From: Paracoccaceae bacterium Fryx2
GTDB lineage: Bacteria > Pseudomonadota > Alphaproteobacteria > Rhodobacterales > Rhodobacteraceae
Direction of reading: 5' to 3'
Length of the DNA stretch: 64,000 nucleotides
Assembly: GCA_032334235.1 (NCBI GenBank)
Contig: JAVSGI010000005.1
Coordinates: forward strand, 1,488,001 to 1,552,000
In this document: piece by piece, positions 52,219 to 60,701 of the stretch
Position numbering within the stretch: position 1 is the stretch's first letter
How the letters are laid out: every line of letters begins with the position of its first letter
Program-made: the position numbers and the translations under genes
The notes under the pieces: generated by a model
The model's input: the letters and a program-made list of their open reading frames with translations, nothing else
Told to the model about the DNA's origin: nothing
Database searches by the model: none

Positions 52219-53592
52219 ATGCGTGACGACGCACCAAACAGCTGGGAATCGCGCGCCGATACCTATTCGCTTTACGGCTTCACCGACCTGCCTTCGGTCC
52301 ACAAGCGCGGCGCGGTCGTGCTGACCCATGGCAAGGGGCCCTATGTCTTCGACGTGCATGGCAACAGCTATCTCGATGCCAATTCCGGCCTGTGGAACAT
52401 GGTGGCGGGGTTCGACCACCCCGGCCTGATCGCCGCCGCCAAGGCGCAGTATGACACCTTCCCCGGCTATCACGCCTTCTTCGGCCGGATGTCGGACCAG
52501 ACGGTGATGCTGTCGCAGAAGCTGGTCGAGGTTTCGCCGTTCGAGCGTGGCCGGGTGTTCTATACCAACTCGGGGTCCGAGGCGAACGACACCATGGTCA
52601 AGATGCTGTGGTTCCTTGCCGGGGCCGAAGGCCAGCCGCAGCGCCGCAAGATCATCACGCGGGTCAACAGCTATCACGGTGTCACCGCGGTTTCGGCCTC
52701 GATGACCGGCAAGCCCTACAATGCGGTGTTCGGCCTGCCGCTGCCCGGCTTCATCCATGTCGGCTGCCCGCATTTCTGGCGCTTCGGCAAGCCGGGTGAA
52801 ACCGAAAGCCAGTTCACCGCCCGCATGGCGCACGAGCTTGAGGCGCGGATCATCATGGAAGGCCCCGACACCATCGCGGGCTTCTTCGCCGAGCCGGTGA
52901 TGGGTGCCGGCGGGGTCATCCCGCCCTCGGCCGGGTATTTCCAGGCCATCCAGCCGGTGCTGAAGAAATACGGCATTCCGCTGATCGCGGACGAGGTCAT
53001 CACCGGCTTCGGGCGCACCGGCAACACCTGGGGCTGCGAGACCTACGACTTCGTGCCCGACGCGATCATCAGTTCCAAGAACATCACCGCCGGGTTCTTC
53101 CCGATGGGCGCGGTGATCCTCGGGCCGGAACTGGCCGACCGGGTTCAGGCGGCGGCGGAGCAGATCGAGGAGTTTCCGCATGGCTTCACCGCCTCGGGCC
53201 ACCCGGTCGGCTGCGCCATCGCGCTGAAGGCGATCGACGTGGTGATGAACGAGGGGCTGGCCGAAAACGTCCGCAGCCTTACGCCGCAGTTCGAGGCGGG
53301 CATGGCCCGGCTGGCCGAGAACCCCAACATCGGGGAATGGCGCGGCAAGGGGCTGATGGGCGCGCTGGAAGCGGTGCGCGACAAGGCGACGAAAACGCCG
53401 TTCGACGGGTCGCTGTCAGTGTCGGAACGCATCGCCAACGCCTGCACCGACCAGGGGCTGATCTGCCGCCCGCTGGGGCAGGCGATCGTGCTGTGCCCGC
53501 CGTTCATCATCACGCCCGCGCAGATGGACGAGATGTTCGACAAGCTTGACGTGGCCATCCGCAAGGTGTTCGCGGAAGTCGCCCGAACTTGA
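52219..53592 (+). CDS. Class III omega-aminotransferase (putrescine/taurine-pyruvate type)
   Basis: 457-aa PLP enzyme that moves an omega-amino group from an amine to pyruvate or 2-oxoglutarate. Features: GPYVFDVHGNSYLDANSGLW, FYTNSGSEANDTMVKMLWF (PLP phosphate loop), NSYHGVTAVSASMTG, PLIADEVITGFGRTGNTWG and AIISSKNITAGFFPMGAV with the Schiff-base Lys. ATG 52219 has AAGGA about eight bases upstream; ATG 52210 has no spacing. Closest in pattern to SpuC-like putrescine transaminases. Together with the ligase/oxidase operon it suggests two routes for amine breakdown. It ends at a strong bidirectional terminator. Confidence 0.9.
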   Translation: MRDDAPNSWESRADTYSLYGFTDLPSVHKRGAVVLTHGKGPYVFDVHGNSYLDANSGLWNMVAGFDHPGLIAAAKAQYDTFPGYHAFFGRMSDQTVMLSQKLVEVSPFERGRVFYTNSGSEANDTMVKMLWFLAGAEGQPQRRKIITRVNSYHGVTAVSASMTGKPYNAVFGLPLPGFIHVGCPHFWRFGKPGETESQFTARMAHELEARIIMEGPDTIAGFFAEPVMGAGGVIPPSAGYFQAIQPVLKKYGIPLIADEVITGFGRTGNTWGCETYDFVPDAIISSKNITAGFFPMGAVILGPELADRVQAAAEQIEEFPHGFTASGHPVGCAIALKAIDVVMNEGLAENVRSLTPQFEAGMARLAENPNIGEWRGKGLMGALEAVRDKATKTPFDGSLSVSERIANACTDQGLICRPLGQAIVLCPPFIITPAQMDEMFDKLDVAIRKVFAEVART

Positions 53593-53604
53593 ACATCCCA
53601 TGAG

Positions 53605-53630
53605 AAAGGGGCGCCCGCGGGCGCCCCTTT
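53605..53630. terminator. AAAGGGGCGCCCG/CGGGCGCCCCTTT bidirectional terminator
   Basis: A 26-base perfect palindrome with T-run on both strands sits exactly between the convergent aminotransferase and phaR genes. It fits an intrinsic terminator for both directions. Confidence 0.88.
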
Positions 53631-53631
53631 T

Positions 53632-54207
53632 TCACATCTTCGACAGTTTCTTCTGCAATTCCGCCAACTGTTTCTTGATCTGCGCCAGTTCGGCGGCCGA
53701 GGTGCCCTCAGGTGCCTCATCCTCGCGGGCGGGGCCGGTGGGGGTGCCCGGCCAGCCCGGAATGCCCGGCACACCGCCCAGCATCGAGCGCAGGAACACC
53801 TCCTGCTGCTTGCGCATCGCCTCGAACCCGGGCAGGGCGGCCATCGGATTGGGGATCGCGGTCAGGTTCTCGACCATCTTGGCCTGGCTGTCGCGCAACA
53901 TCTCGAACGACGCGGCGAGGAACTGCGGCACGATGCTTTGCACCTCGGTGGTGTAGCTGCGCACCAGATCGGTCAGCACACCCAGCGGCAGCACGTTCTG
54001 GCCCTTGCTTTCATGCTCGGCCACGATTTGCAGCAGGTATTGCCGGGTAAGGTCGTCGCCGGATTTCAGATCGACGATCTGAACCTCGCGCCCGGCGCGG
54101 ATGAAGCCCGCGATGTCTTCCAGCGTGACGTAGTCGCTCGTCTCGGTGTTGTAGAGACGGCGGCTGGCATAACGCTTGATCAGCAGTGGCTTGTCGGTTT
54201 CGGCCAT
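53632..54207 (-). CDS. phaR: Polyhydroxyalkanoate synthesis repressor PhaR
   Basis: 191-aa repressor that binds CTGC-N3-GCAG DNA and also PHA granules, releasing phasin expression when polymer accumulates. PHB/PHA accumulation regulator domain: LIKRYASRRLYNTETSDYVT, LEDIAGFIRAGREVQIVDLK, DDLTRQYLLQIVAEHE at the N terminus, a hydrophobic granule-binding region, and a C-terminal coiled coil (AELAQIKKQLAELQKKL). The TTGC-GGT-GCAG site upstream (54226-54236) suggests autoregulation. Length and order are normal. Confidence 0.95.
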   Translation of the reverse strand: MAETDKPLLIKRYASRRLYNTETSDYVTLEDIAGFIRAGREVQIVDLKSGDDLTRQYLLQIVAEHESKGQNVLPLGVLTDLVRSYTTEVQSIVPQFLAASFEMLRDSQAKMVENLTAIPNPMAALPGFEAMRKQQEVFLRSMLGGVPGIPGWPGTPTGPAREDEAPEGTSAAELAQIKKQLAELQKKLSKM

Positions 54208-54225
54208 GAGCCACCCTCCCCTATG

Positions 54226-54236
54226 TTGCGGTGCAG
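54226..54236. promoter_or_regulatory. PhaR operator-like site upstream of phaR
   Basis: TTGCGGTGCAG, one mismatch from CTGC-GGT-GCAG as found in the phaP promoter, lies about 20 bases before the phaR ATG. PhaR operators of this form (CTGC-N3/4-GCAG) are established for Paracoccus and Rhodobacter; the autoregulatory role here is inferred. Confidence 0.6.
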
Positions 54237-54256
54237 AGAAGCTTAGGGCAGCGCAG

Positions 54257-54290
54257 AATAAAAAGAAAGGGCGGGCACAAGGCCCGCCCC
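54257..54290 (-). terminator. Terminator of phaP
   Basis: On the minus strand GGGCGGG-ccttgtg-CCCGCCC (54289-54269) is followed by TTTCTTTTTATT, a standard intrinsic terminator about 48 bases after the phaP stop and separating it from phaR. Confidence 0.85.
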
Positions 54291-54337
54291 CGACGCGTCA
54301 GCCGACAGGGAGGAAGGTCGGACGCGTTTTCAATGGC

Positions 54338-54790
54338 TCACTTCACCGAAGCGGCAACTTTCTTGGCAGCAGTGGTGGCTTCGGTGGTGGCTTTCTTCAC
54401 GGCGGCGGTGGCATCTTCAGAGATGTCCTTGCCCGCGGCCAGCATCAGCTCGACGGTTTCCATCTGCACTTTTTTCGCAACTTCGGCGAAGGCGGCCAAG
54501 TTTTCGGCAGCCATCTCGGCGGCGGCGGACGCGAAGTCGGTCGCGGCCTTGGTGTATTCGGTCGGCTCGGATTTGGCCTTGGCGGCATCGGCCAGCTTGG
54601 CGATGGTGTCCTTGGCCCATTTCGAGGTGATCTCGGTCGACTTTTCAGCCGCTTCCAGCGCGACCTTGGTGAACTTCTCGCCCATCGCGGCCTGGGTCTT
54701 GAACGCGTTCTGCATCGCGGAGGCGTCAACCGGGAAGGACGCCATCATGTCTTGCATGACTTTGGTGAGGTCGGGGGTCGGGTTGGCCAT
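54338..54790 (-). CDS. phaP: Phasin (polyhydroxyalkanoate granule surface protein)
   Basis: 150-aa amphipathic, alpha-helical Ala/Lys/Glu-rich protein: AAMGEKFTKVALEAAEKSTE, then AKDTIAKLADAAKAKSEPTE, then YTKAATDFASAAAEMAAENL. This matches the phasin pattern of Rhodobacteraceae. It coats PHA granules and limits their coalescence. ATG 54790 is preceded by a promoter region with two PhaR operators, and the codon use suggests a highly expressed gene. A longer in-frame start at 54976 would run through those operators and is rejected. Confidence 0.92.
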   Translation of the reverse strand: MANPTPDLTKVMQDMMASFPVDASAMQNAFKTQAAMGEKFTKVALEAAEKSTEITSKWAKDTIAKLADAAKAKSEPTEYTKAATDFASAAAEMAAENLAAFAEVAKKVQMETVELMLAAGKDISEDATAAVKKATTEATTAAKKVAASVK

Positions 54791-54843
54791 GGTGTTCGCT
54801 CCTAGCGTGTGGTGTCGCTCGTTTCCTGATGATCCGGTTATAA

Positions 54844-54886
54844 ATGCTGCACCGCAGAAAAGCAAGCACTTTCTGCGGTGCAGCAT
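54844..54886. promoter_or_regulatory. Double PhaR operator in the phaP promoter
   Basis: Two 17-base arms, 54844-54860 and 54870-54886, are perfect inverted repeats nine bases apart. Each arm contains a PhaR-type site: CTGC-ACC-GCAG at 54847-54857 and CTGC-GGT-GCAG at 54873-54883. The pair is centred about 75 bases before the phaP ATG, where a repressor would cover the promoter. Confidence 0.8.
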
Positions 54887-54930
54887 GAAATTTTCCCAAT
54901 GAAACAAGGTCTCAAAATGCCCTTGCAGGA

Positions 54931-56733
54931 TCAGGCACTTGGCACGGCGGTGACATAGGTGCCGGGGGCCGGGCACAGTACGGGGTTGGTCGAATCACCC
55001 GGAATCCGCGCCGCCACCTGCTTGCCCGAGCGCGCCGCCAGCCACTTGCCCCAGAGCGGCCACCACGACCCGGGATGATAGGTCGCGCCCTCGCGGAACG
55101 CCTCGGGCGTGTCGAGCGGGGCATCGTTGGTGTAATGGCCATACTTGCCCTTGGACGGCGGGTTGACGATGCCCGCGATATGGCCGGATTCCGACAGGAT
55201 GAAGGTCTTGTCCTTCGACCCGAACTGCCGGATGCCGTTGAAAGACCCCTTCCACGCGGCGATATGGTCGGTTTCGCAGGCAATCGCGCAGATCGGCGTC
55301 CGGATGTCGCCCAGCCGCACCGGCTCGCCGAACACCGGGAATTCGCCGCGCGCCAGCTTGTCGTCCTGGCAGAGCATCCGCAGGTATTCGACCGCCATCT
55401 TCGCGGGCAGGTTGGTGCCGTCGCCGTTCCAGAACAGCAAGTCGAACGCGGGAGGCTGCTCGCCCAGCATGTAGCTGCGGATCGCGGGCTGATAGATCAG
55501 GTCGTTGGATCTCAGATAGCTGAAGGTGCGCGACATGAAGGCCTTGTCGAGGATGCCGTCAACCTTGACCTGACGTTCGATGCCATCGACGAAATCGTCG
55601 TTCAGGAACACCCCGACCTCACCCTGGTCGGAAAAGTCGGTCAGCGTGGTGAAGAAGGTGGCGGCGTTCACCGTCTTGTCGCCCATGCGCTGCAGGTGCG
55701 CCAGCGTTGCCGTCAGCGTGGTGCCCGCGATGCAGTAGCCGACCGCGTTCAGCTTGGGCTGGTCGGTGATGCGGCGCACCTCGGCCATGGCGCGCAGATA
55801 GCCGTCGCGGATGTAGTCATCCATCCCGACCTCGGCGTAGGACGCATCGGGGTTGACCCAGCTGACCACGAACAGGGTGAAGCCCTGATCGACGATCCAC
55901 TTGATCAGGCTGTTCTGCGGCTTCATGTCGAGGATGTAGAACTTGTTGATCCAGGGCGGAAAGATCAGCAGCGGCGTGGCATGAACGGTTTCGGTGGTCG
56001 GGGAATACTGGATAAGCTCCAGCATCCGGTTGCGATACACCACCGCGCCGGGGGTGGTGCCGATGTTCACCCCGACCTCGAACGCCTCGGGGTCGGCCAG
56101 CGTCACCATCAACTCGCCATTGTGTGACTCGATGTCGCGCACCAGGTTTTCCATGCCCGCCACCAGCGAATCACCGTCGGTCTGCACCGCGCGCTCCAGT
56201 GCATCGGGGTTCGTGGCCAGGAAATTGGTCGGCGACATCATGTCGACGATCTGGCGGGTGAAGTATTCGATCCGCTTCTTCTCGTGCGGCTCGAGGTTTT
56301 CCAGCCCCGAGATCGCTGTGCTGATCGCCTCGGCGTTCATCAGATACTGCTGCTTGATGAAATTGAAATAGGGGTGCGTTTCCCACAGCGGGTTGGCGAA
56401 TCGGCGGTCCTTGGGCGTCGGGTCTGACGGGGCCTTCAGTTCACCCTTCACAAGCACCTGCTGCGCCTCGACGTAGTGTTTCAGGCTCTTGCCCCAGTAG
56501 GTGAACTGATTTTCCAGGATTTTCGACGGATTCTGCATCATTTCGGCAACATATGCCGTCGCGGCCTTCATATAAACGTCATGTCCGGGGCCGCTGAGCG
56601 CCGGATCCGCCAGTTTGCGCCGGGCAATCGCCGCCGTCAGGCGCTTTGACAACGCATCGACCAGCGCAAGATTGGCGTTAAGGCGGTCGAGCCGTTCCAA
56701 CCGCATGCCTGCGTCGTTGTCTTCGGTTGTCAT
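54931..56733 (-). CDS. phaC: Class I poly(R)-hydroxyalkanoate synthase
   Basis: 600-aa polymerase that joins (R)-3-hydroxyacyl-CoA into PHA. N-terminal PhaC domain precedes the alpha/beta core with lipase-box-like Cys: LNAVGYCIAGTTLTATLAHL. The catalytic Asp is seen near FWNGDGTNLPAK/SDPT-type region and His at LSESGHIAGIVNPPSKGKYG. The C-terminal LAARSGKQVAARIPGDSTNP also fits class I. Its ATG faces phaZ across about 100 bases that carry a PhaR site. Normal length. Confidence 0.95.
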   Translation of the reverse strand: MTTEDNDAGMRLERLDRLNANLALVDALSKRLTAAIARRKLADPALSGPGHDVYMKAATAYVAEMMQNPSKILENQFTYWGKSLKHYVEAQQVLVKGELKAPSDPTPKDRRFANPLWETHPYFNFIKQQYLMNAEAISTAISGLENLEPHEKKRIEYFTRQIVDMMSPTNFLATNPDALERAVQTDGDSLVAGMENLVRDIESHNGELMVTLADPEAFEVGVNIGTTPGAVVYRNRMLELIQYSPTTETVHATPLLIFPPWINKFYILDMKPQNSLIKWIVDQGFTLFVVSWVNPDASYAEVGMDDYIRDGYLRAMAEVRRITDQPKLNAVGYCIAGTTLTATLAHLQRMGDKTVNAATFFTTLTDFSDQGEVGVFLNDDFVDGIERQVKVDGILDKAFMSRTFSYLRSNDLIYQPAIRSYMLGEQPPAFDLLFWNGDGTNLPAKMAVEYLRMLCQDDKLARGEFPVFGEPVRLGDIRTPICAIACETDHIAAWKGSFNGIRQFGSKDKTFILSESGHIAGIVNPPSKGKYGHYTNDAPLDTPEAFREGATYHPGSWWPLWGKWLAARSGKQVAARIPGDSTNPVLCPAPGTYVTAVPSA

Positions 56734-56754
56734 GTTAGTGTTTCCCCCCTATCG

Positions 56755-56769
56755 TGCTGCTATGCAGCA
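56755..56769. promoter_or_regulatory. PhaR operator between phaC and phaZ
   Basis: TGCTGC-TAT-GCAGCA is a perfect palindrome containing CTGC-N3-GCAG, 22 bases before the phaC ATG and 66 before phaZ. It is in the divergent promoter region, so PhaR probably controls one or both genes. Confidence 0.7.
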
Positions 56770-56834
56770 TTACACCCCCAGTCCGGGGGCAGCCGCGACG
56801 CAGGGGCCGGGCCGCTCCCGGACAAGGAGACGCA

Positions 56835-58112
56835 ATGAAGTATATGGCGACCTATGACCTTATGGAAAGCGCCCGCAACACGAATGCGTGGCTGGGTGCA
56901 ACCGCGAAGGCGATGGCGTCCTATCCGGCGTTCGCGCTTTCCATGAACCCGATGCTGCAACTGACCGCGGCCTGGGGTCAGGTGACCGAACGGACCTTCG
57001 CCCGGATGATCGCCAAGCCCGACTGGGGCATCCGCTCGATCGTTGGCCCCGATGGCACCGACCATCTTGTCGACGTGCTTCCGGTGGTGAAGAAGGCGTT
57101 CGGGGATCTGGTGCATTTCTCGGTTCGCCGCCGGGCGCCGATGGCCCGCCGCATCCTGCTGGTAGCACCGATGTCGGGCCATTACGCGACCCTGCTGCGC
57201 TCGACCGTGGCAAGCCTGCTGCCCGATGCAGATGTCTATGTGACCGACTGGCACAACGCCCGCGACATCCCGGTGTCGGAAGGCAAGTTCGATGTCGAGG
57301 ATTACACGCTGTATCTGGTTGATTTCCTGCGGTTCCTCGGGCCGGACACCCATGTGATCGCGGTGTGTCAGCCGGTGCCGCTGGCGCTGGCCGCCACCGC
57401 CTATCTGGCCGGCGAAGACCCGGACGCGCAGCCGCGCAGCCTGACGCTGATCGGCGGCCCGGTCGATCCCGATGCCGCCGCCACCGAAGTGACCGACTTC
57501 GGCCGCCGCGTGACGATGGGGCAGCTGGAACAAATGGCGATCCAGCGCGTCGGCTTTACCTGCAAGGGGGCCGGGCGGCTGGTCTATCCGGGGCTGTTGC
57601 AGCTGCAAAGCTTCATCTCGATGAACGCCGAACGCCATTCCAAGGCGTTCTCCGAACAGATCATGCGCGTGGCCCGGGGCGAGGCGTCGGACCACGACGC
57701 CCACAACCGCTTCTATGACGAATATCTGGCGGTGATGGACATGACGGCGGAATTCTACCTGTCCACCGTCGAGCGCATCTTCAAGAACCGCGAGATCGCC
57801 ACGAACGATTTCTCCGTGGCGGGCAAGCGCGTAGATATCGGCGCCATCACCCAGGTGGCGGTGAAGACGGTCGAGGGTGCCAATGACGACATCTCGGCCC
57901 CCGGCCAATGCATCGCCGCGCTGAAACTGCTGACCGGCCTGCCTGATTCGAAGAAGGCCAGCCACGTCGAACCCGGTGCCGGGCATTACGGCATCTTCGC
58001 GGGCAAGTCCTGGCGGCTGAACATCCGCCCGCTGGTGCTGAACTTCATCGACGCCAACTCGGGCAGGGACGAGGCCGAAAAGCCGCGAATCTCGCTGGCC
58101 TCATCGCAGTAG
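56835..58112 (+). CDS. phaZ: Intracellular polyhydroxyalkanoate depolymerase
   Basis: 425-aa enzyme mobilising PHA granules in the cytoplasm. The N terminus MKYMATYDLMESARNTNAWL, the active-site elbow with Cys (HVIAVCQPVPLALAATAYLA) and the end motif KASHVEPGAGHYGIFAGKSW (His) agree with PhaZ of the PHB-depolymerase family. ATG 56835 has an excellent ribosome site (acaaggagacgca). It ends 12 bases inside the 3' end of the convergent alpha/beta hydrolase gene. Divergent from phaC. Confidence 0.94.
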   Translation: MKYMATYDLMESARNTNAWLGATAKAMASYPAFALSMNPMLQLTAAWGQVTERTFARMIAKPDWGIRSIVGPDGTDHLVDVLPVVKKAFGDLVHFSVRRRAPMARRILLVAPMSGHYATLLRSTVASLLPDADVYVTDWHNARDIPVSEGKFDVEDYTLYLVDFLRFLGPDTHVIAVCQPVPLALAATAYLAGEDPDAQPRSLTLIGGPVDPDAAATEVTDFGRRVTMGQLEQMAIQRVGFTCKGAGRLVYPGLLQLQSFISMNAERHSKAFSEQIMRVARGEASDHDAHNRFYDEYLAVMDMTAEFYLSTVERIFKNREIATNDFSVAGKRVDIGAITQVAVKTVEGANDDISAPGQCIAALKLLTGLPDSKKASHVEPGAGHYGIFAGKSWRLNIRPLVLNFIDANSGRDEAEKPRISLASSQ

Positions 58113-58811
58113 CAGCGGCCTGTTCAGAAAGGTCTCCAGCGCCTCTGAAACAGCTTCGGGCTGTTCCAGGGGCGCCATCATGTCGGCGCCCTCGATCAGC
58201 AGCAGCCTGGCATAGGGCATCAGCCCCACGACGAAATCCTGCCTGCGCTGCATCTGGGGCGTATCCTGCGCCCCGGCGATCACCAGCGCGGGCAGCAGGG
58301 CGCGGCGCAGGGTCTTCTGCTGATCGGGGCGGCGCTGCATGGCGCGCGATTGCACGACAAACACCCCGGGGTCGAAGCCCGCCGCCATGTCGGCCACCAG
58401 CGCCAGCACCCGGGCCCGCCCCGGCCCCGGCGCAAGTGCTGCCAGCGGCACCTCCTCGGCCATCGCCTGTGACAACCGCCCCGACCGTGCCGCAACCATC
58501 CGCGATTCGCGCGCCGCGGCGGTTTGCGGGGTTTCCGACAGCGGGTCGGTCGAGATCAGCGCCACCCGCGTCACCCGGTCAGGGGCCCGGCGGATCATCT
58601 CCAGCGCCACGTCGCCACCAAGGCCAAGCCCGGCCAGTGCAAACCGCGGCGGGGCGGCGGCAAGGATCGCCTGCGCCATGTCCTCGACCGTTGCGCCACA
58701 GGTCGGCAAGGCCAGCATCACCGGCCGGCGCGGCGACAGGGCAAGGATCTGGGGCAGGAACTGACGTGCGTCGGCCATCAGACCGGGGATCATCAGCAGC
58801 GGTTCCGTCAC
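58101..58811 (-). CDS. Alpha/beta-fold hydrolase
   Basis: 236-aa hydrolase with an unusual GTG start (GTG 58811 overlapping the previous stop as GTGA). Features: LLMIPGLMADARQFLPQILA, GLGLGGDVALEMI (nucleophile-elbow position lacking a normal G-x-S-x-G; Leu-Gly-Gly replaces Ser), PALVIAGAQDTPQMQRRQDF, and the end region LLLIEGADMMAPLEQPEAVS, where His is replaced by Asp/Met. Several triad residues are therefore missing, so catalytic activity is uncertain. Its 3' end overlaps that of phaZ. Confidence 0.72.
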   Translation of the reverse strand: MTEPLLMIPGLMADARQFLPQILALSPRRPVMLALPTCGATVEDMAQAILAAAPPRFALAGLGLGGDVALEMIRRAPDRVTRVALISTDPLSETPQTAAARESRMVAARSGRLSQAMAEEVPLAALAPGPGRARVLALVADMAAGFDPGVFVVQSRAMQRRPDQQKTLRRALLPALVIAGAQDTPQMQRRQDFVVGLMPYARLLLIEGADMMAPLEQPEAVSEALETFLNRPLLLR

Positions 58812-59788
58812 AGCCCCGCCGCCCAGTCGAGGATCAGCGCCACCGTTTCCGCCGTCTGTCCGGGGCTGAGGATGTCGCCCGCAATGACATGCGACCACCC
58901 GTCATCACCCGGCCCCATCGTCCGCCACTCGATCCACAGCGGCCCGCCCCAACGTGCCATCACGGCCGTGGTGCGCGACGGGTCCACCACCCGGTCATCC
59001 TCCGACATCAGCACCAGCGCCGGGGTGGTGACGCCCGAAAGGTCGAGCCTGCGCACATGGCGCACCAGCGCCGCCATCGGGAACAGCGCGGCGGTGGGGT
59101 AGGCCATCGTCCATTAACGCGCCTGATCCGGGCTGCGCGGGGTGAAGGTCTGGCTGGCCCCGGCCAGCAGCGGCCCCCAGTGGCGCACCAGCGGCAGGTC
59201 GAGCAGGAAGCCCGCCGCCCCCGCCACCCCGAAGTTCGGCGACACCAGCACCACCCCCGCCAACCCCTGCGACAACGCGGGGTCGCTGGCGGCCAGCACC
59301 GCCAGCGTGCCGCCGGTCGAGGTGCCGATCACCAGCACCCGCTCGCCCAGCCGCCGCCCGATCGCCATGGCTTCTGCCATGTCCTCGATCCAGTCGCCCG
59401 CCACGGGTTCGGCCATCGGCGCCGCCCCGCGCCCGTGCCCGGCCAGCCGCGTCAGGAACAGGTTTGCCCCCAGCCCCGCCGCCACCTGCTGCGGCACCGG
59501 GGCGATTTCATGCCAGGTGGCGGAAAAGCCGTGAACGTAGATCACTGCGAGCGGCGTCCTGACCCCCGGCGACCCGGCCCAGACGAGCCGCTTCCCGGTT
59601 TCCGGCATGATGTCTGAAAACTGCAATTCCTGCTCTGCAAGCCACGCGTCAAGATCATCCCCGAGAGTACTGGATTCAAACCCGATCACCCGGTCGACGG
59701 GCTCATCGGGTGCCAACAGCCAGATCGCCAAAAATGCCAGAAGAAGGAAAACCAGTATACGGCCCAGCAGCCTACCGAAGCGCCGCAT
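58808..59788 (-). pseudogene. Alpha/beta hydrolase split by an in-frame TAA
   Basis: Two open segments belong to one gene in the same frame. The N-terminal part (59788-59114) has a membrane anchor (ILVFLLLAFLAIWLLA), lid and nucleophile GTSTGGTLAVLAASD. The C-terminal part from the codon after the stop has catalytic Asp (LVLMSEDDRVVDPSRTTAVM) and His (GDDGWSHVIAGD). The only interruption is TAA at 59116-59114, directly followed by TGG-ACG-ATG-GCC, where the family probably has Tyr-Trp-Thr. The mutation needs one base. A GTGA overlap links it to the next gene, and an unclear 17-base overlap to the upstream hydrolase. Confidence 0.8.
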
Positions 59789-60545
59789 CGGTTCCCCCCG
59801 GCAGGTCGTCCAGCGTCGCGGTCAGCAGCGCGAGACAGTCCGGGGTGGAAAAGCGGTGGTCCGCCCCCTTGACCAGCGTCAGGTGGGTATCCGGCCCGGT
59901 CGCGCGATCCAGCAGCCGCAGCGCCACGGCAGGCGGCACGTCCACATCCGCCGTGCCCTGCAACAGCCGAACCGGAAACGGCAGGTGCAGGGGCGCGCGC
60001 AGCACCAGCCGACGCTGGCCGTCCTCGATCAGGTGGCGGGTGATGATGTAGGGGCCGTCGGAATAATCGGACGGCAGCGCCACCTGTCCGTCACGCAGCA
60101 GCGCCGCCCGCTGATCGGGCGTGAACCCGGCCCACATGCTGTCTTCGGTGAAGTCGGGTGCTGCGGCGATGCCGACCAGACCGGCGATCCGCTCGGCCCT
60201 CTCCCGCGCCAGCAGCAGCGCGATCCACCCGCCCATCGACGACCCGACCAGCACCTGCGGCCCCGTGGTCAGCGCGTCAAAGATCGCCAGCGCATCCTCG
60301 AACCAGTCACCGATACAGCCATCGAGAAAGTCACCGCCCGACGCACCATGGCCGGAATAGTCGAACCGCAGGAACGCCCGCCCCCGCGCCTCGGCCCAGG
60401 CTTGCAACGCCTGCGCCTTGGTCCCGGTCATGTCCGACCGGAAGCCGCCCAGAAACACCACCCCCGGCCCGCGCCCCGGCGTGGCATGAAAGGCGATGCG
60501 GCGGCCCTGCGGCGTGATGTGTTGGGTCGGGTCTTGCATCGGCAC
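59772..60545 (-). CDS. Alpha/beta-fold hydrolase (ABHD10-like carboxylesterase)
   Basis: 257-aa hydrolase. Core features are GVVFLGGFRSDMTGTKAQAL, FLRFDYSGHGASGGDF, the nucleophile elbow LVGSSMGGWIALLLA (Ser), LLQGTADVDVPPAVALRLL (Asp), and LVKGADHRFSTPD (His). All triad residues are present. It is the first of three consecutive hydrolases on the minus strand and overlaps the start of the split gene by 17 bases. Start at 60545 or 60539. Substrate unknown. Confidence 0.86.
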   Translation of the reverse strand: MPMQDPTQHITPQGRRIAFHATPGRGPGVVFLGGFRSDMTGTKAQALQAWAEARGRAFLRFDYSGHGASGGDFLDGCIGDWFEDALAIFDALTTGPQVLVGSSMGGWIALLLARERAERIAGLVGIAAAPDFTEDSMWAGFTPDQRAALLRDGQVALPSDYSDGPYIITRHLIEDGQRRLVLRAPLHLPFPVRLLQGTADVDVPPAVALRLLDRATGPDTHLTLVKGADHRFSTPDCLALLTATLDDLPGGTDAALR

Positions 60546-60701
60546 CTCCGGGGGATGGCCCTAGCTATAAACCGGCGCGGGGCCGATTGTCACCCGCCGC
60601 CGGTCGCGCTTGACTTTGCGGTGGCAGCGGCGCATCAGACTGCCCGACATAACCCGCAACCGGGCGTTTCGTAGACGCCAAACCGACGAGGATCGCCAGA
60701 C

